Part shown: positions 45,446-53,799 of the stretch, piece after piece
How the letters are laid out: every line of letters begins with the position of its first letter
Numbering within the stretch: the stretch's first letter is position 1
Assembly (NCBI RefSeq): GCF_003326675.1
Contig: NZ_JPWF01000012.1
Location: 62,001-126,000 of the forward strand
Length of the DNA stretch: 64,000 bases
Reading direction: 5' to 3'
From: Thalassospira profundimaris
GTDB lineage: Bacteria > Pseudomonadota > Alphaproteobacteria > Rhodospirillales > Thalassospiraceae
Made by a program: the position numbers and the translations under genes
Notes under the pieces: generated by a model
The model's input: the letters and a program-made list of their open reading frames with translations, nothing else
What the model was told of the DNA's origin: nothing
The model's database searches: none

Positions 45446-46483
45446 ATGGAATACAGACAACTGGGCCGATCAGGCTTGCGCGTACCGGCTCTTTCACTGG
45501 GCACCGGGACTTTTGGCGGGCAAGGACCACTTTTTTCAAACTGGGGAACAACCGATGCCCGCGAAGCAGCGTCCCTGATTGATATCTGCCTCGAATACGG
45601 GGCCAACCTTTTTGACAGTGCCGATGTTTATTCCGATGGCGCGTCTGAAACAGTTCTTGGCCAAGCAATCAAGGGCCGACGCGATCAAGTCATGATATCG
45701 ACCAAGCTCGGCCTGCCGATGGGCAGCGGGCCCAATGATTATGGCACCACGCGCGGACGGTTGATTACCGGAACCGAACAGGCACTTGCACGGCTTGGTA
45801 CCGATTACATCGATCTATTGCAGCTTCACGCCTTTGACGCCCATACGCCGATCGAGGAGGTTCTTGTCACCCTTGATCACCTGATCCGGTCAGGCAAGGT
45901 TCGCTATATCGGGGTGTCGAACTTCGCGGGATGGCAAATCATGAAGTCGCTGTCGATTGCCGAACAACACAACCTGCCACGCTATGTCGCAAACCAGGTC
46001 TATTATTCGCTGGTTGGCCGGGATTATGAATGGGACCTGATGCCCCTTGGCACCGATCAGGGACTTGGCGCCCTGGTCTGGAGCCCGCTTGGCTGGGGAC
46101 GTCTGACCGGCAAGATCAGCCGCCATAAACCTGCCCCCACCCAAAGCCGCTTGCATGAAACCAGTCAGTTCGGCCCGCCCGTTGATGATGCAAAACTTTA
46201 TGACATCATCGATGTGCTCGACGAGATCGCCATTGAAACCGAAAAGACGGTCCCGCAAGTCGCGATTAACTGGCTGTTGCAACGTCCGACTGTTTCATCG
46301 GTCATCATCGGGGCCCGCAATCAGCAACAGCTGATTGATAATCTTGGCGCCGTCGGTTGGTCGCTTGGCGATGATCAGATCGCCCGTCTGAACCGGGTAA
46401 GTGAACGCACACCGCCCTATCCGCACTATCCCTATTACACCCAGGATGGCTTTGCGCTGCTTAATCCGCCAAGTACGCACTAA
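45446..46483 (+). CDS. Aldo/keto reductase
   Basis: A 345-residue NADPH-dependent (beta/alpha)8-barrel reductase. The opening M-E-Y-R-Q-L-G-R-S-G-L-R-V is typical of the YghZ/Tas-like subgroup. The tetrad is visible as aspartate and tyrosine in D-S-A-D-V-Y-S, lysine in M-I-S-T-K-L-G and histidine in L-L-Q-L-H-A-F-D. The cofactor end shows I-I-G-A-R-N near 290. The natural substrate is unknown. AGGAG lies nine bases upstream of the ATG, and a divergent LysR gene probably regulates it. Confidence 0.92.
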   Translation: MEYRQLGRSGLRVPALSLGTGTFGGQGPLFSNWGTTDAREAASLIDICLEYGANLFDSADVYSDGASETVLGQAIKGRRDQVMISTKLGLPMGSGPNDYGTTRGRLITGTEQALARLGTDYIDLLQLHAFDAHTPIEEVLVTLDHLIRSGKVRYIGVSNFAGWQIMKSLSIAEQHNLPRYVANQVYYSLVGRDYEWDLMPLGTDQGLGALVWSPLGWGRLTGKISRHKPAPTQSRLHETSQFGPPVDDAKLYDIIDVLDEIAIETEKTVPQVAINWLLQRPTVSSVIIGARNQQQLIDNLGAVGWSLGDDQIARLNRVSERTPPYPHYPYYTQDGFALLNPPSTH

Positions 46484-46489
46484 GTTGTT

Positions 46490-46524
46490 TTCCCGGGTGA
46501 TCGTTCCTGTCGTTCACCCGGGAA
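46490..46524. terminator. Long hairpin after the aldo/keto reductase gene
   Basis: Eleven-base GC arms (TTCCCGGGTGA and its complement) enclose 13 bases just past the stop. No T-run follows, so it may stabilise the message end or act as a weak terminator. Confidence 0.45.
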
Positions 46525-46621
46525 CATATTTAAACTTTGCAAGCATCATCAATTGATTGCATTTACCCGCTCCGGGTCGTTAGCATGGCGGCAACCCGCA
46601 ACCAACAATCTGGGACTTGCC

Positions 46622-47110
46622 ATGAAACTGGCTGATCACAATCGCGTTTTCCGGCCCTTGGGGGCCTTTGGCCTGACACTTGCCATTCTGGCGACAATCC
46701 CCCTTCTATCGGCCTCAGAGGCGCTTGCAGCGCAAGATGATCCATCTTTGATCGAAGTTCCCCAGATGGACGCAGAACGCGGCAAGGACCTGTTTGCGGA
46801 ACGTGGCTGCGTGGTCTGCCATACGGTCAACAATGTCGGCGGTGACATTGGCCCCAGCCTTGATGCCAGCAATATTGAACAATCGCGCAACCCATTTGAA
46901 TTTTTCGCCCGCATGTGGCGCGGTGCCGACGCGATGTTGCATTTGCAGCGGGCCGACCTGGGCTATCAGGTGGATTTCTCGGGACAGGATCTGGCTGATA
47001 TCTATGCCTTTGTCCAAAATAGCGAAGCACAGGAAAGCTTCACCGAGGCGAACCTTCCGGATCACATCAAAGAAATCATTGATAACGGCCCGTCGATCCC
47101 CAAAAACTGA
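46622..47110 (+). CDS. Class I-like c-type cytochrome
   Basis: A 162-residue periplasmic monoheme cytochrome c. The signal peptide covers residues 1-39 (hydrophobic L-T-L-A-I-L-A-T-I-P-L-L, cleavage near A-L-A-A-Q-D). The heme-binding site C-V-V-C-H lies near 63, with G-P-S-L-D after it. The distal ligand is probably the methionine of F-A-R-M-W-R or the one a few residues later. The ATG at 46622 starts the signal peptide; the frame is open upstream without one. The redox partner cannot be told, as no oxidase or dehydrogenase is adjacent. Confidence 0.9.
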   Translation: MKLADHNRVFRPLGAFGLTLAILATIPLLSASEALAAQDDPSLIEVPQMDAERGKDLFAERGCVVCHTVNNVGGDIGPSLDASNIEQSRNPFEFFARMWRGADAMLHLQRADLGYQVDFSGQDLADIYAFVQNSEAQESFTEANLPDHIKEIIDNGPSIPKN

Positions 47111-47130
47111 CCGGACCTGTATCGGAAATG

Positions 47131-47163
47131 AAAAAGCCGCCCCGATTTCTCGGGGGCGGCTTT
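47131..47163. terminator. Bidirectional terminator between cytochrome and der
   Basis: A GC-rich stem (AAAGCCGCCCC and CGGGGGCGGCTTT) with a ~7-base loop; T-runs follow on both strands, longer on the minus strand for der. Confidence 0.88.
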
Positions 47164-47192
47164 GATCGTTTCAGGCACAAGAACCTTGGAAA

Positions 47193-48731
47193 CTAGCGTT
47201 TCTTTTTCTTGTTCGCATAAGGGTTATCACTGCTGCGCAGATAGATACGGATCGGAACGCCCGGCATATCGAAATCTTCGCGCAGACCATTGATCAGATA
47301 GCGCGTATAGCTTTCGGGCAGTTCGGCCGCCTTGGAGCAGTTGATAAAGAAGCTTGGCGGACGCGATTTCGCCTGGGTCATGTAACGCAGACGAATACGA
47401 CGACCAGAAATAACCGGCGGCAAGTGACGCTCGGTGGTTGCTTCAAGCCAGCGGTTCAGCTGCGAGGTCGGGATACGGCGGCTCCAGATATCGTGGATAT
47501 CAAGAACCGTCGGCATCAGGCTGTCGGTCCCGCGCCCGGTCAGGGCTGAGAAGGTCAGAACCGGAATGCCGCGCGCCTGTGCAAAGGACACATCAAGCTT
47601 GTCACGCAGTTCCTGCATGACCCCTGCCTTGTCCTTGATCGCGTCCCACTTATTGACCGCAATGATCAAGGCACGGCCTTCTTCAAGCACCATACGCGCG
47701 ATCGTCAGGTCTTGCTTGTCAAGCGTGTTGGTCGCATCAAGCATCAGAACAACAACCTGCGCATAACGGATCACGCGAAGGGTATCGGCAACCGACAGCT
47801 TTTCAACGCGGTCATCAATCTTCTTCTTGCGGCGCATACCCGCGGTATCGACCAGACGGATCGGACGCCCTTCATAGGACCAGTCAACCGCAATCGAGTC
47901 ACGGGTAAGGCCGGCCTGCGGGCCTGTCATAACGCGTTCTTCACCCAGCAGCTGGTTCAGAAGGGTCGATTTACCGGCATTCGGACGGCCAACAATCGCC
48001 AACTGAATTTTGGAGTTATCGCGCGAACCTTCGACGATCAACTCGCCGTCTTCGTCTTCATCGTCTTCGCTGAATTCGATTTCATAGGACGGGAAAACTT
48101 CGCCTTCATCATCGGCAAAGCCATCGACATCAATCAGATCATCGAAATCGTCATCCGCTTCGCCTGCGGCTTCTTCCAGTGCCTCGATGGCGGCATCGCG
48201 GGCATGCTGCTTGGCGACGCGCTGACGGTGTTTCCATGCGTCCCAATGCGGTTCAAGAATGTCATAAATAAGCTCGATGCCCAGACCATGCTCGGCCGAG
48301 ATCGGTGCTACTTCGCCAAGACCAAGGCCATAGGCCTCGTAAAGGCCGGGATCCTGATCCCTGCCTTCGTGTTTGTTGGCGATGACATAAACCGGTTTGT
48401 GGCGCTTACGCAGCCAATCGGCAAAGTGGTTATCAAGCGGGGTCAAACCAGCACGGGCGTCGATCAGGAACAGCGCGACATCGCATTCCTCGAACGCCTT
48501 TTCACTTTGCTGGCGCATCATGCCTTCGACGGAATCATCGAATGCTTCTTCCAGACCGGCGGTATCGATCACGTCAAAGGACATATCGCCCAGACGCGCC
48601 TTGCCATAGCGGCGGTCGCGGGTGACACCGGGCTGATCATCGACCAGGGCAAGCTTTTTGCCGACCAGACGGTTAAACAGGGTCGACTTCCCGACATTGG
48701 GGCGACCGATAATGGCAACTTTAAGCGACAT
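47193..48731 (-). CDS. der: Ribosome-associated GTPase Der (EngA)
   Basis: A 512-residue GTPase with two tandem G domains that is essential for 50S subunit assembly. G1 motifs are G-R-P-N-V-G-K-S-T at residue 9 and G-R-P-N-A-G-K-S-T near 250. The KH-like C-terminal domain carries S-R-P-P-S-F-F-I-N-C near 455 and ends in basic A-N-K-K-K-K-R. The linker between the two G domains is unusually long and acidic (about residues 180-240, with D-D-D-F-D-D and E-D-D-E-D-E-D). Der is last in the TPR-bamB-der unit, the usual alphaproteobacterial order. Confidence 0.96.
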   Translation of the reverse strand: MSLKVAIIGRPNVGKSTLFNRLVGKKLALVDDQPGVTRDRRYGKARLGDMSFDVIDTAGLEEAFDDSVEGMMRQQSEKAFEECDVALFLIDARAGLTPLDNHFADWLRKRHKPVYVIANKHEGRDQDPGLYEAYGLGLGEVAPISAEHGLGIELIYDILEPHWDAWKHRQRVAKQHARDAAIEALEEAAGEADDDFDDLIDVDGFADDEGEVFPSYEIEFSEDDEDEDGELIVEGSRDNSKIQLAIVGRPNAGKSTLLNQLLGEERVMTGPQAGLTRDSIAVDWSYEGRPIRLVDTAGMRRKKKIDDRVEKLSVADTLRVIRYAQVVVLMLDATNTLDKQDLTIARMVLEEGRALIIAVNKWDAIKDKAGVMQELRDKLDVSFAQARGIPVLTFSALTGRGTDSLMPTVLDIHDIWSRRIPTSQLNRWLEATTERHLPPVISGRRIRLRYMTQAKSRPPSFFINCSKAAELPESYTRYLINGLREDFDMPGVPIRIYLRSSDNPYANKKKKR

Positions 48732-48842
48732 CTGACTTTCAGACTCTCGTTATAAAAGGCGTTATGCGCCGACGGCTTTCACTGCCCTCGGCGCATCGCA
48801 AATCCTGCAAGGAAACCTTGCGAAAAACTCTGTTCTAACTGA

Positions 48843-50177
48843 TCAGCGATATGCGATTAGATCGGCATCCGCAGTCAGGAAGTAAAGGCTGTCACCCGCA
48901 ACTGATGGCGGCAATGTGATCGGCCCGGAAACTTCGTCCTTGCCGAGAATGTCACCGCTATAAGGGGAAACAGTCATCACTTCGCCCTGCTCGTTACCTA
49001 CGATCAACCTGTCACCGACCAGTACCGGACCTGTCCAGACAATCGGCTCTTCCTGGTCTTCGGGATCGACAAAACGTGGCAGAACCGTCACCCATTTAAC
49101 CTGTCCGGTCTTCCGACGCAAGGCAATCAGATCATTTGTGTTGGTTAGCAGGTATACGTAATCGCCGGCCACCCATGGCGACTGGATGCCGCCGGCCTCC
49201 AATTCCCAGACCCGATAACCGGTCCGAAGGTCAATCGCAACGGTCAAACCGGCGTTACTTGTGGCAATCACAAGATCATCATCAATCACCGGAAGGCCAC
49301 GAATATCGGCAATCGCCGACACCGCATCGGTACGCCCGGCACCGGCAAGGGCATCGGACCAGATCACCTGACCGTTTTCAACGCGAAGCGCATACATCTC
49401 GCCGGTCGAATAGGCCGAAATCACAACGCCCTGATCCACCGCCGGGCTGGCACCACCGATAAATGACGCACCTTCGGATGCACCACGATGGTTCCAAAGT
49501 GTTTCACCGGTCATCGCGTTAAGGGCAATGGTCTGGTTATCAACGGTAATGACGAAAACACGCCCGCCACGCACTGTCGGCGCAGAGCGCATCGGCGCAC
49601 TGACCTGAGTACGCCACAGAACCGTTGCACTGGGCGCATCAATCGCGACAACTTCGGCAAAGCCGGTGGTCGCATAGACAATGCCCTGCTCATAGGCAAG
49701 ACCGCCGCCAAGAAGCGTGCTGTCTTCTTCGTCTTCCGGTGTCAATTCAAGTGACCAGATGCGTTTGCCCGACGTTGCGGCAAAGGCGCGAACCTCGGCA
49801 CTGGCATCAATGGTAAAGATCACACCACGCGCGATGATCGCCTGATTAAGCAACAGGTTGTCATCCATTGATCCGTCGCCAATACCAACCGACCAGTCCT
49901 GCTTGAGAACATCGTTATCAAGCCCGACATGGTGCAGGGCATGGCTTGGAATACCGCCATTCTGCGGCCAGTCGACCATTGGCTCGGGTTCAGGAAGGAT
50001 CACACGCTGGTCAGACAACTCAAGATCAGGTTGAACCGTGCTTTGCAGGGCAAGAACCGAAATACGTTCGCCCGGCAATGGCGGCGCTTCGTTGCCACCA
50101 AGCCATCCAGAACACCCGGCCAAAAGGCCCGTCATTCCCATTACGCACAGAACTGACTTAATACCGCGTGTGGTCAA
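48843..50177 (-). CDS. bamB: Outer-membrane assembly lipoprotein BamB
   Basis: A lipoprotein of the BAM complex, built as a beta-propeller of PQQ-like repeats (W-S-L-E-L, L-W-R-T-Q-V, L-W-N-H-R-G, V-I-W-S-D-A, V-W-E-L-E-A, V-K-W-V-T-V in order). The lipobox is L-L-A-G-C. The frame opens with ATG-ATG at 50207, but a TTG at 50177 has AGAGGA seven bases upstream and leaves a compact lipoprotein signal (M-T-T-R-G-I-K-S-V-L), whereas the upstream ATGs lack a good site and add an acidic stretch to the n-region. I therefore prefer the TTG, giving 444 residues. It lies between the TPR gene and der. Confidence 0.91.
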   Translation of the reverse strand: MTTRGIKSVLCVMGMTGLLAGCSGWLGGNEAPPLPGERISVLALQSTVQPDLELSDQRVILPEPEPMVDWPQNGGIPSHALHHVGLDNDVLKQDWSVGIGDGSMDDNLLLNQAIIARGVIFTIDASAEVRAFAATSGKRIWSLELTPEDEEDSTLLGGGLAYEQGIVYATTGFAEVVAIDAPSATVLWRTQVSAPMRSAPTVRGGRVFVITVDNQTIALNAMTGETLWNHRGASEGASFIGGASPAVDQGVVISAYSTGEMYALRVENGQVIWSDALAGAGRTDAVSAIADIRGLPVIDDDLVIATSNAGLTVAIDLRTGYRVWELEAGGIQSPWVAGDYVYLLTNTNDLIALRRKTGQVKWVTVLPRFVDPEDQEEPIVWTGPVLVGDRLIVGNEQGEVMTVSPYSGDILGKDEVSGPITLPPSVAGDSLYFLTADADLIAYR

Positions 50178-50244
50178 AACCGTTTCCTCTGAAAAAGCTG
50201 TCATCATGCCTGACCGGCATTCCGGTCAGGCGTGCTGGCCCTGA

Positions 50245-50895
50245 TTAGGCACCAACGGCCTTGAGAAGTTCGCTTGCACGTGCGCGCATACCCGACGGGG
50301 CTTCGCTGTCATCGGCAATCTCGGTCAGAAGCGGCTTGGCCGCATCAATTTCACCAGCCGCAACATGCAGCAGGGCAATCATTTCACGCGCCGAATAGTA
50401 CCAGGCATTTTCCGGCACAGCGATCGGCTCAAGACGGGAAATCATGTCCTTGGCGTTGGTTTCATTGGCACTGTTCATCGCAATCTGAACGACGGCAAGG
50501 TCACGGTAAACCTGATCAATGTCAGCGTTACCGGCAACGGCTTCCAGTTCGGTGATCGCAGACGGGGCCGCACCGGCGCGCAGGTAAACAGCAGCCTTCT
50601 GGAAATGACCAAGGGCAACAAAACCGGCATTGCCGTTCGCGATGATCGCATCAAGCGCCTCTAGCGCGGCATCCTGTTTATCGTCACCTGCATTTGCCAG
50701 CTCAACAGCATTGGCAAGGCGGGTGCCATTTTCGATGCTGGTGGTCTGCTCGTAGGTTTTCCAGCCTTCACGACCGGCAACACCCAAAACAATCACAGCA
50801 GCAGTGCCGATGACATATTTCCCGTATTTGCGCCACAGGGCTTCTGTGCGTTCGCGCTTCAGGTCTTCTTCGACTTCCTGGAAAATATCAACCAC
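50245..50895 (-). CDS. YfgM-like TPR membrane protein
   Basis: A 216-residue protein with a cytoplasmic N-terminus (D-I-F-Q-E-V-E-E-D-L-K-R-E-R), one membrane helix at about residues 27-42 and a periplasmic TPR-type helical domain. This is the YfgM / TPR_21 architecture. YfgM in E. coli associates with the Sec translocon and periplasmic chaperones and is also encoded beside bamB. The start is GTG at 50895 with GGAG ten bases upstream. It is first gene of the TPR-bamB-der unit; a GC hairpin lies in its leader. Confidence 0.9.
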   Translation of the reverse strand: MVDIFQEVEEDLKRERTEALWRKYGKYVIGTAAVIVLGVAGREGWKTYEQTTSIENGTRLANAVELANAGDDKQDAALEALDAIIANGNAGFVALGHFQKAAVYLRAGAAPSAITELEAVAGNADIDQVYRDLAVVQIAMNSANETNAKDMISRLEPIAVPENAWYYSAREMIALLHVAAGEIDAAKPLLTEIADDSEAPSGMRARASELLKAVGA

Positions 50896-51393
50896 GAAAA
50901 CGGCTCCAATCCGGTCACAATAAAGCGGGCAACCTGCCCGCTTATCTGAATTAATTCTGGCAAGGATTTAACGCGCCAGCACGCACAGGGTCAAGTCTGC
51001 TCGAAGCCAATCAGGGCATTCGGTCGATTATTTTGCAAGATTGGCGGTTTAGCGCCTGTCTCGACCCTGGATTTTTGAATTTTCGCATCGAGACAAACCC
51101 TGCCATTGGGGCAAAAAAGCGGCACATTGCACCAAACAGGGAAAGAATTGCCCGTTCGGCCCCTGCAACAGGTTCCAAAGCGCCGGTTTGCATTTTCTTT
51201 GCGTGTTATCGACATCACAAAAATACAAATTGATCGCGCAAGAAACGGCTGAAATTAAAACAACTTTGCCCATATTGCAGGTTTAGAAGAAAATCACGAC
51301 AATTCCGGCACAGTGATTGCTTTGATATCCGGCAAGGGAACAGATTTCACAAGTTCATCGGTCAAATTTGCCCGGTGAAGGGACGGAGACACC
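50896..51393. other. 498-base intergenic region between divergent TPR and lipoprotein genes
   Basis: No credible gene. A strong hairpin (AGCGGGCAACCTGCCCGCT, 50926-50944) lies 31-49 bases upstream of the TPR gene start. On the minus strand it is followed only by TTATTG, so it could be a leader structure or the end of an unseen small RNA. The rest presumably carries the two divergent promoters; I could not identify them. Confidence 0.5.
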
Positions 51394-51819
51394 ATGGGAC
51401 GTTGTCAAAAAGTGTATAGCCGGTTCGATGCCAAGCGCGTCATTCGACAGCGTATTCTGGCAGGATTATTTGCGGCTTTGCTGGGTTCGGGGGTTGCAGG
51501 TTGCAGCACCACAATGTCTGACATCACCGGTACGCACATCTTTACCGGCGGCGAATGGTATCTGGCCTTTGACGTGATCAGTATCATCAATACCGACAAA
51601 ACGCTGGTCGACCATGTTGTGTCGCTTTCGACCGGCAAGGATTGCTCGACCATTCGCAAAATCGACGGCAAGTCCTATTGCAAAAAGGACCCGGTGCCGG
51701 AAACACCACTTTATTGCTATCGTACGCTTGCAGCTGTCAGCTGCTATCGCACGCCTGATCCCTATAACACCGGCGCACAGACCGTTGACTGGCCCCCTAC
51801 CCGGTCACGCAGCCTGTAA
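51394..51819 (+). CDS. Small cysteine-rich lipoprotein, unknown function
   Basis: A 141-residue predicted lipoprotein. Signal and lipobox are L-A-G-L-F-A-A-L-L-G-S-G-V-A-G-C (cysteine at 37), after a basic n-region. The mature part is short, with cysteines in K-D-C-S-T-I, S-Y-C-K-K-D, L-Y-C-Y-R-T and S-C-Y-R-T-P-D; the last two share a C-Y-R-T motif and could form disulfides. I recognise the type from other alphaproteobacteria, but no function is known to me. GGAG lies before the ATG. The gene stands alone and ends in a terminator. Confidence 0.78.
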   Translation: MGRCQKVYSRFDAKRVIRQRILAGLFAALLGSGVAGCSTTMSDITGTHIFTGGEWYLAFDVISIINTDKTLVDHVVSLSTGKDCSTIRKIDGKSYCKKDPVPETPLYCYRTLAAVSCYRTPDPYNTGAQTVDWPPTRSRSL

Positions 51820-51850
51820 CTGTCAGCCTTCTGATATCTCAGGGATATTC

Positions 51851-51880
51851 AAACCGGTCACGATTATTGTGAACCGGTTT
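51851..51880 (+). terminator. Terminator of the small lipoprotein gene
   Basis: AAACCGGT-CAC pairs with GTGAACCGGTTT (one base bulged), with a 7-base loop and a T-run of five. It lies about 30 bases past the stop. Confidence 0.78.
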
Positions 51881-51991
51881 TTGTCCATTGAAACTTGAGA
51901 CAGAAGCCAATCCGCGATACCGTGTCATATGGTTGTCATGTTCTGTTTTTCAGAGCCGGACGATCAGACGATCACATGGCCGGAGAATGAC

Positions 51992-52348
51992 ATGGGAACA
52001 CTGTTCGATTTGGCAAAATACCGCAAAGCCAAAAGCTTTGTTCATTTTGACCGGTCTGAACTTATGCGGCTCATGAACACCTATTCCCGGCAGGTCGCAA
52101 GTGGTGCCTGGCGCGACTATGCGATTGATCATCTCGACGGGATGGCAATGTTTTCCATCTTCCGCTCGACCCACGAGACACCGCTTTTCACCGTTATCAA
52201 GCTTAGCAGCGAACATCAAAATGCCGGGCAGTATCTTGCATTGCATAGCGGCGAGAGGATCAAGCAAAGCTCCGATATCATGAATGTGCTTGATGCCATT
52301 GAAAAGCGCGCGCGCAAGGTCGTCCCGCTGTTTAAAAATAATTCCTGA
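51992..52348 (+). CDS. DUF2794 protein
   Basis: A 118-residue soluble protein of the alphaproteobacterial DUF2794 family. The ATG at 51992 has GGAGAA five bases upstream; the frame is open 21 codons further without a site. Family-like stretches are H-F-D-R-S-E-L-M-R-L-M-N-T-Y-S-R-Q-V-A-S-G-equivalent (about 15-34) and W-R-D-Y-A-I-D-H-L-D-G near 38-48, followed by a strand-rich centre. There is no signal or membrane helix. Function is unknown and the flanking genes give no hint. Confidence 0.85.
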   Translation: MGTLFDLAKYRKAKSFVHFDRSELMRLMNTYSRQVASGAWRDYAIDHLDGMAMFSIFRSTHETPLFTVIKLSSEHQNAGQYLALHSGERIKQSSDIMNVLDAIEKRARKVVPLFKNNS

Positions 52349-52367
52349 ACACATATCCATATCAATG

Positions 52368-52398
52368 AGCCGCATTCCGATATCTGATTTATGCGGCT
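52368..52398 (+). terminator. Weak hairpin after the DUF2794 gene
   Basis: Eight-base arms (AGCCGCAT and ATGCGGCT) enclose 15 bases. No T-run follows, so a terminator role is doubtful. Confidence 0.3.
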
Positions 52399-52495
52399 GT
52401 CACCGGTTGCGGAAATCTGATCCCACCTGACGATATAGGCGGTTTTCCAGACACCCCAATTGATTGTGCTGAATACGACTTTTTTGAATACGGAT

Positions 52496-53272
52496 ATGAA
52501 CGTGCGTCCTTTGGCCTTTGCTATTCCCCGAAAATTAAAGATCACAGCAATGACCGGCGCGCTTTTGCTGGCATCTGTACCCGTCGTACAAAGTGCGACA
52601 ATGAGCCGGGAATATCAGACCGGTTACTACGCCTATAAATCCGGTGATTTCAAAGAGGCTAGACAAAGCTGGGAAGTCGCCGCACTCAAAGATGATCCCT
52701 ATGCGCAATACGCGCTGGGCCTGATGAATTATCGCGGCGACATTGGGCACCCTGATTATGTCGAGGCCGCCAAATGGTTCCAAAAGGCCGCAAACGCCAA
52801 TCATAGCGGCGCGATCTACTATATCGGCCTTTTGTACTTCAATGGTCATGGCCTTCACTATGACCAGTTTCGTGCCACCCAATATTTCAAGCGCGCCCTT
52901 GAGGCCGATCCGAAAAATGGCGATGCCGCCTATTTGATCGGCGCCCAGTATTTTCATGGACGCGGTGCGCGGCAAAACTTTGTCGAAGCCGCCCGATATT
53001 TTGAACTGGCCGCCAACACCAATCATCACGCAGCCCAATTCATGTTTGGGGCGATGCTGGAACGTGGCTGGGGACGGGAAGAAAACCGCGAAGAAGCCTA
53101 TTACTGGCTGCGGCGTGCGACACTGGGGCCGATCACCTTGCCGCCCGGTGTTGAAATGGAAATACCGATGGATCCGATTGGCGCGACTGCAACACTGGAA
53201 GCCCGCCTGCGTTCAGATCAAATTACCCGGGTCGACAAACGACTTCACGCCGAAGGTTTCATCCCGAACTAA
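52496..53272 (+). CDS. Sel1-repeat (TPR-like) exported protein
   Basis: A 258-residue protein with an N-terminal signal (basic P-R-K-L-K, then M-T-G-A-L-L-L-A-S-V-P-V-V, cleavage near V-Q-S-A), followed by at least four Sel1-type repeats marked A-Q-Y-A-L-G-L-M-N-Y-R-G, A-I-Y-Y-I-G-L-L-Y-F-N-G, A-A-Y-L-I-G-A-Q-Y-F-H-G and A-A-Q-F-M-F-G-A-M. Such repeats mediate protein contacts in the periplasm. The ATG at 52496 is preferred to a TTG 36 bases earlier. The gene stands alone, convergent with fliN, and its partner is unknown. Confidence 0.85.
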   Translation: MNVRPLAFAIPRKLKITAMTGALLLASVPVVQSATMSREYQTGYYAYKSGDFKEARQSWEVAALKDDPYAQYALGLMNYRGDIGHPDYVEAAKWFQKAANANHSGAIYYIGLLYFNGHGLHYDQFRATQYFKRALEADPKNGDAAYLIGAQYFHGRGARQNFVEAARYFELAANTNHHAAQFMFGAMLERGWGREENREEAYYWLRRATLGPITLPPGVEMEIPMDPIGATATLEARLRSDQITRVDKRLHAEGFIPN

Positions 53273-53284
53273 CTGTAAATCCGC

Positions 53285-53587
53285 TTAGTGGTGGGTTTCG
53301 ATAACCGTACCGGTTTTGACAACTTCAGTGATTGTCACACCAAGGTTTTCGTCAACCACAACCAGTTCGCCACGGGCGACCAAGCGGTTATTGACGTAAA
53401 TATCAACCGGCTCCCCCACGCGACGATCAAGTTCAAGAACCGCACCGCGGGTCAGACGCATCAATTGCGCCACCTGAATCTGGCTTTTGCCGATCACGGT
53501 TGATACGCGCACCGGCACGTCATAAGCCGCACCTATTTCAGATGCGCCATGTCGCTTGGAAAACGGATCTCTATCGTCATCAGCCAT
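53285..53587 (-). CDS. fliN: Flagellar motor switch protein FliN, short form
   Basis: A 100-residue protein that is essentially one SpoA domain, the C-terminal half of FliN: V-P-V-R-V-S-T-V-I-G-K-S near residues 24-35, then L-T-R-G-A-V-L-E-L-D-R-R and V-N-N-R-L-V-A-R-G-E-L-V-V-V-D-E. FliN forms the C-ring of the flagellar switch and binds CheY. E. coli FliN is longer at the N-terminus. No other flagellar gene lies in the window, so this copy is detached from the flagellar cluster. Type III secretion SctQ/HrcQ proteins share the domain, but the sequence and the lack of secretion genes favour FliN. Confidence 0.88.
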   Translation of the reverse strand: MADDDRDPFSKRHGASEIGAAYDVPVRVSTVIGKSQIQVAQLMRLTRGAVLELDRRVGEPVDIYVNNRLVARGELVVVDENLGVTITEVVKTGTVIETHH

Positions 53588-53799
53588 GATTATCGGCCCA
53601 TCCAGTCAGGTCGGAAGAATCGGGAACCTTGTATCTTAAAGGTTAGCTTTGAAAAAAGTGTTAGCAAGCCCAATCTCTTAAAAATCTGATGACCGGCAAA
53701 ATGTATCGACACAATTTCACGGTAGTTTTTTGTATTATAATCCCCTACACAAATGCCCATCCGCGGCCACCAATGGTCGTTTTTCCGTGATCCAATCTG

